From positions 1-37,539 of the forward strand of contig JAJEIY010000013.1 of assembly GCA_022828085.1 (NCBI GenBank): DNA of 37,539 nucleotides. Reading direction: 5' to 3'. Positions 28,117 through 36,667 of this stretch are shown here, piece after piece. The translations under genes and the position numbers were made by a program. Each line of letters opens with the position of its first letter. Positions within the stretch are counted from its first letter, which is position 1. The notes beneath the pieces are model-generated. The model worked only from the letters and a program-made list of their open reading frames with translations, was not told the origin of the DNA and did not search any database. This DNA comes from Acidobacteriota bacterium (lineage in GTDB: Bacteria > Acidobacteriota > Vicinamibacteria > Marinacidobacterales > Marinacidobacteraceae).

Positions 28117-30135
28117 ATGCGCCCTTCCGCGATCCGGCTTGCCGCTCTGGCCGGAATCGCCGCGCCGCTGCTTCTCGCACCGGGGGCGGGCGCGGCGATC
28201 CAGCCGGCGCAGACCGGGCAACTTGTCGAGCCGGACCAGGCGCTCGCCCTCGAGACGGCCCTCGGCCTTCCCCGGGCGCTCGGCTTCGGCGTATCGGCGG
28301 ATGGCCGCCGGGTCGTTCTCGCGGCGGCCACCCGGAATCGTTCGACCCTGTTCCTGACCGCCGCCGGCGCCCGGCCGGGGAGACTCACCGAGGGGCGGCG
28401 CTGGGACTCGGCGCCACGGTTCGTGGGGGACACCATGTCGGTCGTCTTCGTCTCCGGGCGACGGCCCCGGGGTGACGAGGAGGAGACCGGCCGCCTCTTC
28501 CGGCTGGAACTCTGGGGCGAGCCGGAACCCCTCACCGCAGCGGATCTCCAGGCGCGGAGCCCCGCCGTGGACCCGGCGGGGGAGCGCGTCGCCTTCCTTG
28601 GCAGGCGGGCCCCTGTGGACGGGCCGGACCCCGAGCCCGGCGCCGGGTGGGACATCTGGCTGGTGCCCACGGGCGGCGGGAGTGCGGAGCGGCTCACCGA
28701 GCATCCAGGCGACGAGGGACCGCCGGTCTGGTCACCCGACGGGACCCGCATCGCGTACAGCTTCGAGTCCGGCGCCGGGCGCGACCTGGCGGTTCTGGCC
28801 CTCCGGGAGGCAGGCGCGCCCCTCGTGCTGACGGCCGGCAGCGACCGTCCGGTCCGAGGGGTTCCCGACTGGACCCCCGACGGCGGCGGACTCGCCTGGG
28901 CGAGCGGCGCTTCCTGTGACCCGGAGTGCCCGGACGGCGGGTTCGACGCCGTTCATTTCGCGGGCGCGGACGGCGGCGGCGAGCCGTATGCGCTGCTCGC
29001 GGGCGAACGCGACCTCGCCGAGCCCCGGTTTCGCCCTGCGGGAAGCGCGGCGGGCGAACTCGAGATCGCGTGGATCGAGGCCGACCGCGGCAGCCGGCGC
29101 ATTCACCGGTCGCGGCTCGAGCGCGACGAGCGAGGACGCTGGACCCCGGCGGGCCGGGCGCGGATCGTCACCCGCGGCGCCGGGGTGGCGAACGGCCTCC
29201 GCTGGAGCCGGGACGGCGCGCGGCTCCTGGCGCTGCACGAGGCCCCCGTGTTTCCACGCGACGTATGGTCCTATCCCGTCACCGGGGGACGCGAGCGCAT
29301 CACGGACACCCTGTTCGCCGACATCGACGTCCGCCGCTTCTCGCGGCCGGAGGGGATCGAGCTGGAAAGGGACGGCGCCACGGTCCGCGCCTTCCTCTAC
29401 CGGCCGGCATCGCCACCGGAGGGCGCGCCGGCGCCTCTCCTCGTGCATGTCCGGGGGAAAGCGGGGGATGCCTGGCGGAACGGGTTCGACCCCATCGTCC
29501 AGTTGCTGACGGCGCAGGGTTATGCGGTCCTCGCCCCCAACGCGCGGGGAACGGGCGGGCGCGGGGCCGCGTTCGCCGCGCTCAACGACGCCGACTGGGG
29601 AGGCGCCGATCTCGAGGACCTGGTCGCGCTCACCCGCGCCGCCCGGGAGCTGCCTGGCGTTTCTCCGGACGGGGCCTGCATCTTCGGGGTGGAGTACGGC
29701 GGCTTCCTCGCCCTCGCCGCCCTCGCCCGCCACCCGGATCTCTTCGCCTGCGGGGTGGAGGCCATGGGGTTCGCGGACCCCCGCACCCTGAACCGGACCC
29801 TCGACCCGGAGCGGCGGGCCTTCGTGGAGGGCGAGCTCGGGCCGGTGCGCGGGAATCTCGAGAACTACCGGCGCCTCTCGCTGAACGGGGAGGGAGCGGC
29901 CGTCCGGGCGCCGCTCCTCTCCTTCCACGGCGAGGAAGTGCCGGAGGCCCCGTTCGCGGCGAAGAGCGACTTTCTCGCCGAACTCCGGTCCCGGGCCGAC
30001 TATCCGCTCGTGGAGCTCACCTTCCGCGGCGACGCCGGCCGATCCATCTTCCGCTGGGAAACCGACCGGGGAGCGAACTACGCCTTCTTCCAGAAAGTCC
30101 TGGAGTTCCTGTCGGTCCACCTCCAGGTGAACTGA
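28117..30135 (+). CDS. Exported S9 (prolyl oligopeptidase)-like protein lacking catalytic residues
   Basis: A 672-residue protein with a signal peptide (residues 5-27). A WD40/TolB-like propeller covers about 50-420 (GEGPPVWSPDGTRIAYSFES-type repeats). An alpha/beta-hydrolase domain follows (GYAVLAPNARGTGGRG, DWGGADLEDLVALTR). The nucleophile elbow, normally G-x-S-x-G-G, reads GVEYGG, with Glu526 at the Ser position. The Asp position after HGEE (604-607) is Val608. The His expected in a GEGH-like segment falls at Gly641 in GDAGR. All three triad positions are therefore altered. ATG at 28117 gives the signal peptide; the upstream frame extension does not. Divergent from boxC. Probably a binding or scaffold protein. 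Confidence 0.84.
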   Translation: MRPSAIRLAALAGIAAPLLLAPGAGAAIQPAQTGQLVEPDQALALETALGLPRALGFGVSADGRRVVLAAATRNRSTLFLTAAGARPGRLTEGRRWDSAPRFVGDTMSVVFVSGRRPRGDEEETGRLFRLELWGEPEPLTAADLQARSPAVDPAGERVAFLGRRAPVDGPDPEPGAGWDIWLVPTGGGSAERLTEHPGDEGPPVWSPDGTRIAYSFESGAGRDLAVLALREAGAPLVLTAGSDRPVRGVPDWTPDGGGLAWASGASCDPECPDGGFDAVHFAGADGGGEPYALLAGERDLAEPRFRPAGSAAGELEIAWIEADRGSRRIHRSRLERDERGRWTPAGRARIVTRGAGVANGLRWSRDGARLLALHEAPVFPRDVWSYPVTGGRERITDTLFADIDVRRFSRPEGIELERDGATVRAFLYRPASPPEGAPAPLLVHVRGKAGDAWRNGFDPIVQLLTAQGYAVLAPNARGTGGRGAAFAALNDADWGGADLEDLVALTRAARELPGVSPDGACIFGVEYGGFLALAALARHPDLFACGVEAMGFADPRTLNRTLDPERRAFVEGELGPVRGNLENYRRLSLNGEGAAVRAPLLSFHGEEVPEAPFAAKSDFLAELRSRADYPLVELTFRGDAGRSIFRWETDRGANYAFFQKVLEFLSVHLQVN

Positions 30136-30167
30136 GGCCCGGACAGCACTCAGGCGGCCCCGGTGGC

Positions 30168-30635
30168 TCAGGGACCGGCGGGATCGCGAGCGCTGGAAGC
30201 CGGAACGACGTGCGTCTCGATCAGCGTTTCGACCCGCGTCACGCGGTCGGAGAGCCGCGCCACGCGGTCGGAGAGTTCGCCGATCTCCTGGTGCATCTCC
30301 GCGCGCAGACCTCCAATGTCCGCCCGCAGGCCGCCGATCTCCTCGCGCATCTCCGCGCGGAGGTCGAGGATCTGGCCGCTGAGGTTGGTGAACGCGATGG
30401 CGCCGGCGCTCAACACCGCTGCCACCAGAACGAACATCCCGGCCAGCACCGTGAGTTGGACACGTTCCGCGCGGCCGAACGGCTCGCGGGAAGCTGCCGG
30501 GCGTCCGGTGAGGCGCCCCGCTTCCGCGCTTGTCATCGCTCTGTCCTGTCCACTCTCTCCCGGAGTATAGGAGCGGCCCTGATGTTCGGGCGACGGGACG
30601 GCGGTCTCCGCCGCGTCGGTGGTTCGTTCGTGCAT
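30168..30635 (-). CDS. Membrane-anchored coiled-coil protein of unknown function
   Basis: A 155-residue protein that I cannot name. A disordered N terminus (residues 1-55) precedes one membrane segment near 59-83 (VLAGMFVLVAAVLSAGAIAF). It is followed by an uninterrupted coiled coil built from near-identical 7-residue units: LRAEMRE, LRADIGG, LRAEMHQ, then SDRVARL and SDRVTRV. The ATG at 30635 is preceded 8 nt upstream by GGAGG; an alternative ATG lies at 30653. Convergent with the S9-like gene (32-bp gap). The repeats suggest oligomerisation at the membrane surface. Confidence 0.72.
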   Translation of the reverse strand: MHERTTDAAETAVPSPEHQGRSYTPGESGQDRAMTSAEAGRLTGRPAASREPFGRAERVQLTVLAGMFVLVAAVLSAGAIAFTNLSGQILDLRAEMREEIGGLRADIGGLRAEMHQEIGELSDRVARLSDRVTRVETLIETHVVPASSARDPAGP

Positions 30636-30903
30636 GGGGAAGTCCTCCACCATGCACAGACGTAAATCGGCGCGGATTCTTCCCACTTCGCGGCCAAATG
30701 TGGAAAAGTCGAAGCGAAGCTGCGCTACCGGGAGGAGGTGGGTGGTCGCGGCCCGGGGTGCCCATCCGCGACCGGGTGGGATCACGACATGCGCGGCGCG
30801 GAGCGCCGAGCGTGCCGGAAACGCGCGCGGCGCTGACCGGGAGGACGGCAGGACGGCCTGGAACGCAGGCGGCGCCGTCACGCCACAATAGAATTCCCCG
30901 CTC
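30636..30903. other. Divergent intergenic region before the E2 gene
   Basis: No gene is supported. It holds a hairpin GGTCGCGG/CCGCGACC (30744-30751 with 30766-30773). It also holds CGGCGC/GCGCCG with loop GGA (30794-30808), similar to stem S4 of the dispersed repeat but without the rest of that element. A 12-nt match to the start of the 83-bp repeat unit occurs near 30856 (GGCCTGGAACGC). TAGAAT at 30889-30894 may be a -10 box. Confidence 0.5.
30889..30894 (+). promoter_or_regulatory. Possible -10 box of the E2-lipA operon
   Basis: TAGAAT ends 9 nt before the GTG start of the E2 gene, which would give a near-leaderless mRNA. No Shine-Dalgarno sequence precedes the GTG. No -35 consensus is visible at normal spacing. 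Confidence 0.3.
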
Positions 30904-32262
30904 GTGCCCAGCGACATCATCATGCCCCAGATGGGGGAGAGCATCACCGAGGGGACGATCACCAAGTGGCGGGTCGCCGTCGGTGACACCGTCGAACGGG
31001 ATGACCCCCTGTTCGACATCGCCACCGACAAGGTAGACACCGAAGTGCCCGCCGCCCTGACCGGGCGGCTCGTGGAGATCCTGGTCCCCGAGGGGGAGAC
31101 GGTCACCGTGAACACCGTGGTCGGGCGCATCGCGGCGGAAGGGGAGACCTGGTCCCCGGCCGAAACGGTGGAATCGGACGGCGAGCCGACCCCCGCCGAT
31201 ACCGCCGAAACCGATGACGTTCCGGTCGAGGCCGCTCCCGAAACCACCGATTCCGCGTCAGCGGACGAGGAGGCGCCCAAGAAGCCGGTCCGGCGCCAGC
31301 CCCGCAGCTCGCCGCTCGTGCGGCGCATGGCGCGGGAACACGGGGTGGACCTCGCCGACGTCCCCGGCACCGGCGAAGGCGGCCGGGTCAGCAAGCAGGA
31401 CATGCTGGCGTTCCTGGAGAGCCGCAAGACGGCGCCGGCAGTTCCCGAACCGGATGCGACCGAAGCGCCGCCCGCTCCGGCCGCTGCGCAGAGCGCGGCC
31501 GAGGTTCCGGCGGTCCCCGCGCCGGCGCCCGAACCGCCCGCGGCGGCCCCGGTGAGCCTGGACGGCGACCGGAGCGAGCCGCTGACCCACATGCGGCGCT
31601 CCATCGCCGATCACATGGTCCGTTCCCGCCGGACCTCCGCGCACGTCACCACCGTGTTCGAGGTGGACATGTCCCGGGTGGTCGGCATCCGGGCCGCCAA
31701 CGGGCCCGCGTTCGAGGAGCGGGCGGGCGTCCGGCTGACCCTGATGCCCTTCTTCGCCCAGGCGGCGATCGACGCGCTCGGCGAGTTCCCGGTCCTCAAC
31801 GCCTCGCTCGGCGAGGACCAGGTCGTGTACCACCGGAGCGTGAACCTCGGCGTCGCCGTCGCCCTGCCCGACGGGCTCATCGTGCCGGTGCTCCAGCGCG
31901 CGGACGAGAGGAACTTCATGGGGCTGGCCCGCGGAATCACCGACCTGGCCGTTCGGGCGCGGGCCGGCGCCCTGACGCCTGAGGAAGTCCAGGGCGGCAC
32001 CTTCACCATCACGAATCCCGGCCCCTTCGGGGCTCTCTTCGGCACTCCCATCATTGCTCAGCCGCAGGTCGGGATTCTTGGCGTCGGCGGAGTCCACAAG
32101 CGGCCGGTCGTGGTGGACGGCGACGCCATCGCGGTGCGTTCCATGGTGTTCCTGGCCCTGTCCTTCGACCACCGGCTCATCGACGGCGCGGCCGCGGATC
32201 AGTTCATGGCCGCGGTGAAGTCCCGCCTCGAGAACTGGCCGGAGGGCGACATCAAGCCTTGA
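30904..32262 (+). CDS. Dihydrolipoamide acyltransferase (E2) of a 2-oxoacid dehydrogenase complex
   Basis: A 452-residue E2. The lipoyl domain (1-80) carries Lys43 in ATDKVDTE, the lipoate attachment site. An acidic linker leads to the peripheral subunit-binding domain near 138-178 (SSPLVRRMAREHGVDLADV). A long Ala/Pro linker (180-220) precedes the catalytic domain, with the active-site DHRLIDG near the C terminus. The GESITEGTI start of the lipoyl domain resembles branched-chain or 2-oxoglutarate E2 proteins; the substrate is not certain. GTG start. The stop overlaps lipA as TTGA, which links E2 synthesis to its own lipoylation enzyme. E1beta, lipB and lpd converge from the other side; E1alpha is not in the window. 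Confidence 0.94.
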   Translation: MPSDIIMPQMGESITEGTITKWRVAVGDTVERDDPLFDIATDKVDTEVPAALTGRLVEILVPEGETVTVNTVVGRIAAEGETWSPAETVESDGEPTPADTAETDDVPVEAAPETTDSASADEEAPKKPVRRQPRSSPLVRRMAREHGVDLADVPGTGEGGRVSKQDMLAFLESRKTAPAVPEPDATEAPPAPAAAQSAAEVPAVPAPAPEPPAAAPVSLDGDRSEPLTHMRRSIADHMVRSRRTSAHVTTVFEVDMSRVVGIRAANGPAFEERAGVRLTLMPFFAQAAIDALGEFPVLNASLGEDQVVYHRSVNLGVAVALPDGLIVPVLQRADERNFMGLARGITDLAVRARAGALTPEEVQGGTFTITNPGPFGALFGTPIIAQPQVGILGVGGVHKRPVVVDGDAIAVRSMVFLALSFDHRLIDGAAADQFMAAVKSRLENWPEGDIKP

Positions 32263-33188
32263 GCGCGGTCCCCCTTCCCGTGATCGGCTCAGGGGCGGGT
32301 CCCTTTCCCGAGACCGCACGGCGCCCCGCCCGCCATCCGCGGCCGGACTGGCTCAGGGTGCGGGTCCCGTCCGGCCCCGCCTGGGGACGGCTGCGGAGCC
32401 TCCTCCGCGAGAAGAACCTCCACACGGTGTGCGAGGAGGCCCGCTGCCCCAACGTTGCGGAGTGCTGGGGCCAGGGCACGGCCACGTTCATGATCCTGGG
32501 TGACATCTGCACCCGGGCCTGCCGGTTCTGCGCGGTGACCACGGGGCGCCCGGTGGGCCTCGATCTAGAGGAACCGGAACGGGTCGCCGATGCCGTCGAG
32601 CTCATGGATCTCCGGCACGCGGTGATCACTTCGGTGAACCGCGACGACCTCGCGGACGGGGGCGCCGGCATCTTCGCCGAGACCATCCGGGCGGTCCGGC
32701 GGCGCTGTCCGGACACCACCGTCGAGGTGCTGATCCCGGACTTCCAGGGGGACTGGGCGGCGCTCGCCATCGTGATGGAGGAAGACCCCGAGATCCTCAA
32801 CCACAACGTGGAAACGGTGCCGCGGCTCTACAAGGCGGTCCGGCCCGGAGCTCGTTACCGGCGCTCGCTCGATCTGCTCCGGCGCGCCAAGGAGCTGCGG
32901 CCCGGGGCGCTGACCAAGACCGGAGTGATGCTCGGGCTCGGGGAGACCGCCGGAGAGCTGGACGCGCTCATCGAAGACCTCGTCCGGAATTCGGTGGACA
33001 TACTGACCGCGGGCCAGTACCTCCAGCCCACCCCGGCGCACCTGCCCGTCGAGCGGTTCGTGCCGCCGGACGAGTTCCGGGCGGTCGCGGAGCGAGGGAA
33101 GGCGATGGGGCTCCGGCACGTGGAGGCGGGGCCGCTGGTGCGCAGTTCGTACCACGCGGCGAACCAGATCCCCGAGGGGTCCGGATAG
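32259..33188 (+). CDS. lipA: Lipoyl synthase
   Basis: A 309-residue radical SAM enzyme that inserts two sulfurs into protein-bound octanoyl groups. The auxiliary cluster ligands are C58, C63 and C69 (CEEARCPNVAEC). The radical SAM ligands are C84, C88 and C91 (CTRACRFC). The C-terminal RSSYHA holds the Ser that ligates the auxiliary cluster. The start is TTG overlapping the E2 stop (TTGA); no ATG or GTG lies close. A dispersed structured repeat begins 12 bp after the stop. Confidence 0.96.
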   Translation: MSAVPLPVIGSGAGPFPETARRPARHPRPDWLRVRVPSGPAWGRLRSLLREKNLHTVCEEARCPNVAECWGQGTATFMILGDICTRACRFCAVTTGRPVGLDLEEPERVADAVELMDLRHAVITSVNRDDLADGGAGIFAETIRAVRRRCPDTTVEVLIPDFQGDWAALAIVMEEDPEILNHNVETVPRLYKAVRPGARYRRSLDLLRRAKELRPGALTKTGVMLGLGETAGELDALIEDLVRNSVDILTAGQYLQPTPAHLPVERFVPPDEFRAVAERGKAMGLRHVEAGPLVRSSYHAANQIPEGSG

Positions 33189-33200
33189 GCCAAGGACAAA

Positions 33201-33349
33201 GGCAGCGAACCTTGGGTTCGCTGCCCGCGATTTCGGGGGAAAGCGTGAAAGGGGGTACCCCCTTTCGCAAGAAAGTAACGACGAACCGGAACTCGCCGAA
33301 GTGCGCGGCAGCGCGCGAGGGAGTTCGGTTCGCGGCGCGCAGCGCCGGG
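33201..33349 (+). repeat. Structured dispersed repeat, copy B (RNA-like)
   Basis: Same series of stems as copy A. S1 pairs 33201-33211 with 33215-33225. S2 pairs 33245-33255 with 33258-33268, including T33246-G33267. S3 pairs 33282-33294 with 33321-33332 (one bulge) and encloses GTGCGC/GCGCGC (33301-33306 with 33311-33316, T33302-G33315). S4 is CGGCGC/GCGCCG (33333-33347). In S3 two pairs changed on both sides relative to copy A. The long-hairpin units are absent; the element stops 2 bp before the stop codon of the E1beta gene. Confidence 0.85.
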
Positions 33350-34330
33350 TCAGTACCGGATCAGGCGGTGCGCCGTCTCGACCACCCGGGCGGCGTTCGG
33401 GAGCACCGCGTCCTCGAGTTCCGCGGCGTAGGGCACCGGGGTGTCGGCGGCCGCGACCCGCGCCACCGGGGCGTCCAGGTCGCCGAAGAGGTGCTCCGCC
33501 GCGAGCGCCGCGATCTCGCCGCCGAAACCGCCGGTGAGGTTGTCCTCGTGGACCACCAGCAGCCGGCTGGTGCGGCGGACGGAGTCGAAGAGCGCCTCCC
33601 GGTCGAACGGGACCAGGCAGCGCAGGTCGATCACCTCCGCTTCCACCCCTTCGGCGGCGAGCCTCTCCGCGGCATCGAGCGCCACCCAGACGGCGGCCCC
33701 GTAGGCGGCGATGGTGAGCGCGTCCCCTGCCCGCCGCACCGCGGCCTTCCCGAGCGGAACCACTTCCGGGGCGCTCTCGAACTCCCCGTCCGGAACCTTC
33801 AGGCTCCGGTAGAGACGTTTGTGTTCCAGGAAGAGCACCGGGTCATCGTCACGGATCGCGGCGCGCAGCAGGCCGGCGGCATCCGGCGCCGTCGCGGGCG
33901 CCGCGACCTTGATTCCGGGCGTGTGGGCGAAGTGCGCTTCCGGGTTCTGCGAGTGGAAGGGTCCGGCGCGGACTCCGGCGCCCGAGGGGCCGCGCAGCAC
34001 CAGGGGAACCGCCGCGCCGGCGCGGTACCGGCTCTTGGCGGCGAAGTTCGTGACCATGTTGAAGGCGCTCGCGATGAAGTCCATGAACTGGAACTCCACC
34101 ACCGGACGAAGGCCGGCAAGCGCCGCACCCACCGCCATCCCGGTGAATCCCTCCTCGCTGATCGGGGTATCCATGACCCGGTCGGGGCCGAAGTCGTCGA
34201 GGAACCCGTCGGTCAGGCGGAACGCCCCGCCGTAGATGCCGATGTCCTCACCGAGCAGGATCACCCGGGAGTCGCGCTCCATCTCCGAACGGAGGGCCCG
34301 GCGAATGGCCTCGAAGTAGGTGACGGGCAC
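33350..34330 (-). CDS. 2-Oxoacid dehydrogenase E1 component, beta subunit
   Basis: A 326-residue E1beta. Thiamine diphosphate-pocket segments are readable: LLGEDIGIYGGAFRLTDG, the cofactor-activating Glu in TPISEEGFTG, EFQFMDFI and GPSGAGVRAGPFHSQ. The C-terminal transketolase domain contains LIDLRCLVPFDRE-like and VVHEDNLTGGFGGEIAA segments. It works with an E1alpha that is not encoded here. GTG start, 11 bp after lipB. Whether the complex handles pyruvate or branched-chain oxoacids cannot be read with certainty from sequence. The stop codon abuts the structured repeat. Confidence 0.94.
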   Translation of the reverse strand: MPVTYFEAIRRALRSEMERDSRVILLGEDIGIYGGAFRLTDGFLDDFGPDRVMDTPISEEGFTGMAVGAALAGLRPVVEFQFMDFIASAFNMVTNFAAKSRYRAGAAVPLVLRGPSGAGVRAGPFHSQNPEAHFAHTPGIKVAAPATAPDAAGLLRAAIRDDDPVLFLEHKRLYRSLKVPDGEFESAPEVVPLGKAAVRRAGDALTIAAYGAAVWVALDAAERLAAEGVEAEVIDLRCLVPFDREALFDSVRRTSRLLVVHEDNLTGGFGGEIAALAAEHLFGDLDAPVARVAAADTPVPYAAELEDAVLPNAARVVETAHRLIRY

Positions 34331-34341
34331 GGGGAGGACCG

Positions 34342-35055
34342 TCAGGGACCGGCGAGGACAGGGATCATGCCGGGCAGATCATCCGGCGCCGGGGCGAGCC
34401 GGCGGCCGAGGACCTCCGCGAACGCATCCGCCAGCCGGTCGGCGACCGCGTCCAGCGGCACCGAGCGGCCGGTCTCCGCTTCGAGCGAAGTGGCCGCCGC
34501 ATCCCGGATGCCGCACGCCACGATGTGCGAGAACCAGCCCAATTCGGTGGTCACGTTGAACGCCAGTCCGTGAGACGCCACCCAGCGGGAGACGCGCACC
34601 CCGATGGAGGCCAGTTTGCGGGGAGCTCCACCGGCGCCGCACCACACGCCGGTCAACCCCTCGCGGCGGGTGGCCACGGTGCCGAACCCTGCGGCCGTGT
34701 CGATGGCGGCCGCCTCCAGCGCCCGCAGGTAGGCGTGCACGTCCTTCCGCCAACCCCCCAGATGCACGATCGGATAGGCGACCAGTTGGCCGGGGCCGTG
34801 AAACGTCACGTCTCCGCCGCGGTCCGTCTCGACCACCTCGGCGCCGCGTCCGGCGAGCGCTTCCGGCGGCTCCAGCAGGTTCTCGCGGTGGGCGCTCTTC
34901 CCGAGCGTGAAGACCGGTGGGTGCTCGGTGAGCAGGAGAACGTCGGGGATCTCCTCGCGCTGGCGGCGCTCGACGAGATCCCGCTGGAAGTCCCAGGCGG
35001 CCCGATAGCCGAGCGGCCGAAGATCGAGCCGCCACAGCGGCGGCGCCGCGGTCAA
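34342..35055 (-). CDS. lipB: Octanoyl-[acyl-carrier-protein]:protein N-octanoyltransferase
   Basis: A 237-residue LipB, which moves octanoate from ACP to lipoyl domains before LipA acts. Catalytic Lys147 lies in RKLASIGVRVSRW. Catalytic Cys181 lies in VACGIRDAAATSL; the residue before it is Ala, not the usual Pro. The substrate loop RGGDVTFHGPGQLVAYP is intact. The TTG start at 35055 overlaps the lpd stop (TTGA) and gives the expected N terminus (WRLDLRPLGYRAAWDFQ). The longer upstream frame is antisense-phase sequence of lpd. Confidence 0.95.
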   Translation of the reverse strand: MTAAPPLWRLDLRPLGYRAAWDFQRDLVERRQREEIPDVLLLTEHPPVFTLGKSAHRENLLEPPEALAGRGAEVVETDRGGDVTFHGPGQLVAYPIVHLGGWRKDVHAYLRALEAAAIDTAAGFGTVATRREGLTGVWCGAGGAPRKLASIGVRVSRWVASHGLAFNVTTELGWFSHIVACGIRDAAATSLEAETGRSVPLDAVADRLADAFAEVLGRRLAPAPDDLPGMIPVLAGP

Positions 35056-36467
35056 GCGTGGAGCGGCGCGCCGGAGGCGGCGAGCGCCGCTTCGGCCACC
35101 GCTTCGGAGAGCGTGGGATGGGGGTGGACGCTGCGCGCGAGCGATTCCAGGGTCGCTTCGTGGTCGAGCGCCACCACCGCCTCCGCGATCAGGTCGGTGG
35201 CGTGCGGCCCGACGATGTGGACGCCGAGCACCTCGCCGTAACCGGCCTCCGCCACCACCTTCACGAAACCGGTCGGATCTCCGAGGATGTTGGCCTTGCT
35301 GTTCGCGGCGAAGGGGAACCGGCCCACCCGGAGCTCGTGGCCGGCGGCGGCCGCCGCTTCCTCGGTCAGCCCCACCGAACCCACTTCCGGCACGCAGTAG
35401 GTGGCCGCCGGCATCCGGTCCCGGCGGAGCGGCGGAACTTCGCGGCCGGCGATGGTGGCCACCGCCACGTCCGCCTCCGCGGAGGCCACGTGCGCGAGCT
35501 GCGCGGTCCCGACCACATCGCCGATGGCGAAGACGCCCGGCGCCCGGGTGCGGCACAACCCGTCCACCGGGATGAAACCGCCTCTCTCGAGCTCGATGCC
35601 GGCGGTCTCGAGACCGATGTCTGTCGTGCGCGGCGCCCGCCCCACCGCCACCAGCAACCGGTCGTACTCGGCGGTCCGGGTTTCCTCTCCTGCCTGGTAG
35701 CGGACCCGGACTCCCGTCTCCACGGCCTCGGCGGCCTCCACCCGGGCTGCGGTCCGCACCCGGATCCGGCGCTTCCGGAACGCCTTGCCCACGACTTCGG
35801 AGACTTCGGCGTCTTCGAGCGGCAGGACCCGCGGCAGCACTTCGAAGAGCTCCACCTCGGAGCCGTAACTGCGGAACATGGACGCGAACTCGGCGCCCAC
35901 CGCGCCGGCGCCGATGATGCCGAGCCGGGCGGGAAGCTCGTCGAGGGAGAACATCTCCGCGTTGGTCACGATCCGGTCGCCGTCAAGCGGCAGGAAGGGC
36001 AGCGTCCGCGCCTCGGAACCGGTCGCGATGATGACGTTCCGGGCCTCGAGACGCCTCGCCCCGGACCCGTCCGGTGCCGTGACCTCGACGGCGCCCGGGC
36101 CGGCCAGCCGCCCGAAGCCGTGAAGGGCCTCCACCCCGCCCCGCTTCAGGAGCAGCGAGACCCCGCCGGCGAGCTTCGCGATCACCCGGCGGCTGCGACG
36201 CTTGAGTCCGTCCCAGTCGAGGTTCGGCGCGCCCACCTCGATTCCGATCTTCTTCGCCGCCCGGATTTCGTCGAGCAGCGCTGCGGTGTGCAGAAAGACC
36301 TTGCTGGGAATGCAGCCGACGTGCAGACACGTTCCGCCGAAGCGCGCGTCCTTTTCCACGATCGCCGTCCGGAGCCCGGCGGCCTGCGCCTTGAGCGCGG
36401 CCACGTAGCCTCCGGGACCGCTCCCGATCACGACGACGTCGAACGCTTCGCTGGTGCTCTGATTCAT
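35052..36467 (-). CDS. lpdA: Dihydrolipoyl dehydrogenase (E3)
   Basis: A 471-residue FAD disulfide oxidoreductase that reoxidises lipoyl groups of the E2. The FAD motif is GSGPGG at 15-20, the redox disulfide is C47-C52 (GGTCLHVGCIPSK), the NAD motif is GAGAVGAEFAS, and the second FAD motif is APGVFAIGDV. The C-terminal His-Glu pair is in HPHPTLSE. ATG at 36467 (MNQSTSEAFDVVVIG) is chosen; an ATG 48 bp upstream adds an Arg-rich extension. First gene of lpd-lipB-E1beta. Confidence 0.96.
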   Translation of the reverse strand: MNQSTSEAFDVVVIGSGPGGYVAALKAQAAGLRTAIVEKDARFGGTCLHVGCIPSKVFLHTAALLDEIRAAKKIGIEVGAPNLDWDGLKRRSRRVIAKLAGGVSLLLKRGGVEALHGFGRLAGPGAVEVTAPDGSGARRLEARNVIIATGSEARTLPFLPLDGDRIVTNAEMFSLDELPARLGIIGAGAVGAEFASMFRSYGSEVELFEVLPRVLPLEDAEVSEVVGKAFRKRRIRVRTAARVEAAEAVETGVRVRYQAGEETRTAEYDRLLVAVGRAPRTTDIGLETAGIELERGGFIPVDGLCRTRAPGVFAIGDVVGTAQLAHVASAEADVAVATIAGREVPPLRRDRMPAATYCVPEVGSVGLTEEAAAAAGHELRVGRFPFAANSKANILGDPTGFVKVVAEAGYGEVLGVHIVGPHATDLIAEAVVALDHEATLESLARSVHPHPTLSEAVAEAALAASGAPLHA

Positions 36468-36667
36468 GGATGGCTTCCGGACGGGAAACGGGAATGTTAC
36501 GCGTCGGCGCGCCATGCGGGTGGTAAGATGGCCGGTTAGGTGATATACGGCACGAACGGGTGGCTTCGGCTACCGGCTGCATTTCGTTCCCCGGTCTTGC
36601 ACGGCGTCGCCACTGTTTGTTTCGGCGCCGGGGAAGTCCGGGACTCCCTCCGAGGGAAGGGAATCTC

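Noticed and set aside
30794..30808. Third copy of the S1-S4 repeat
   Set aside because: Only the short CGGCGC/GCGCCG stem matches; the flanking stems S1 to S3 are absent.
33212..34573. Plus-strand open frame of 453 codons opposite E1beta
   Set aside because: It starts in the structured repeat and then runs antisense to E1beta, which has complete family motifs.
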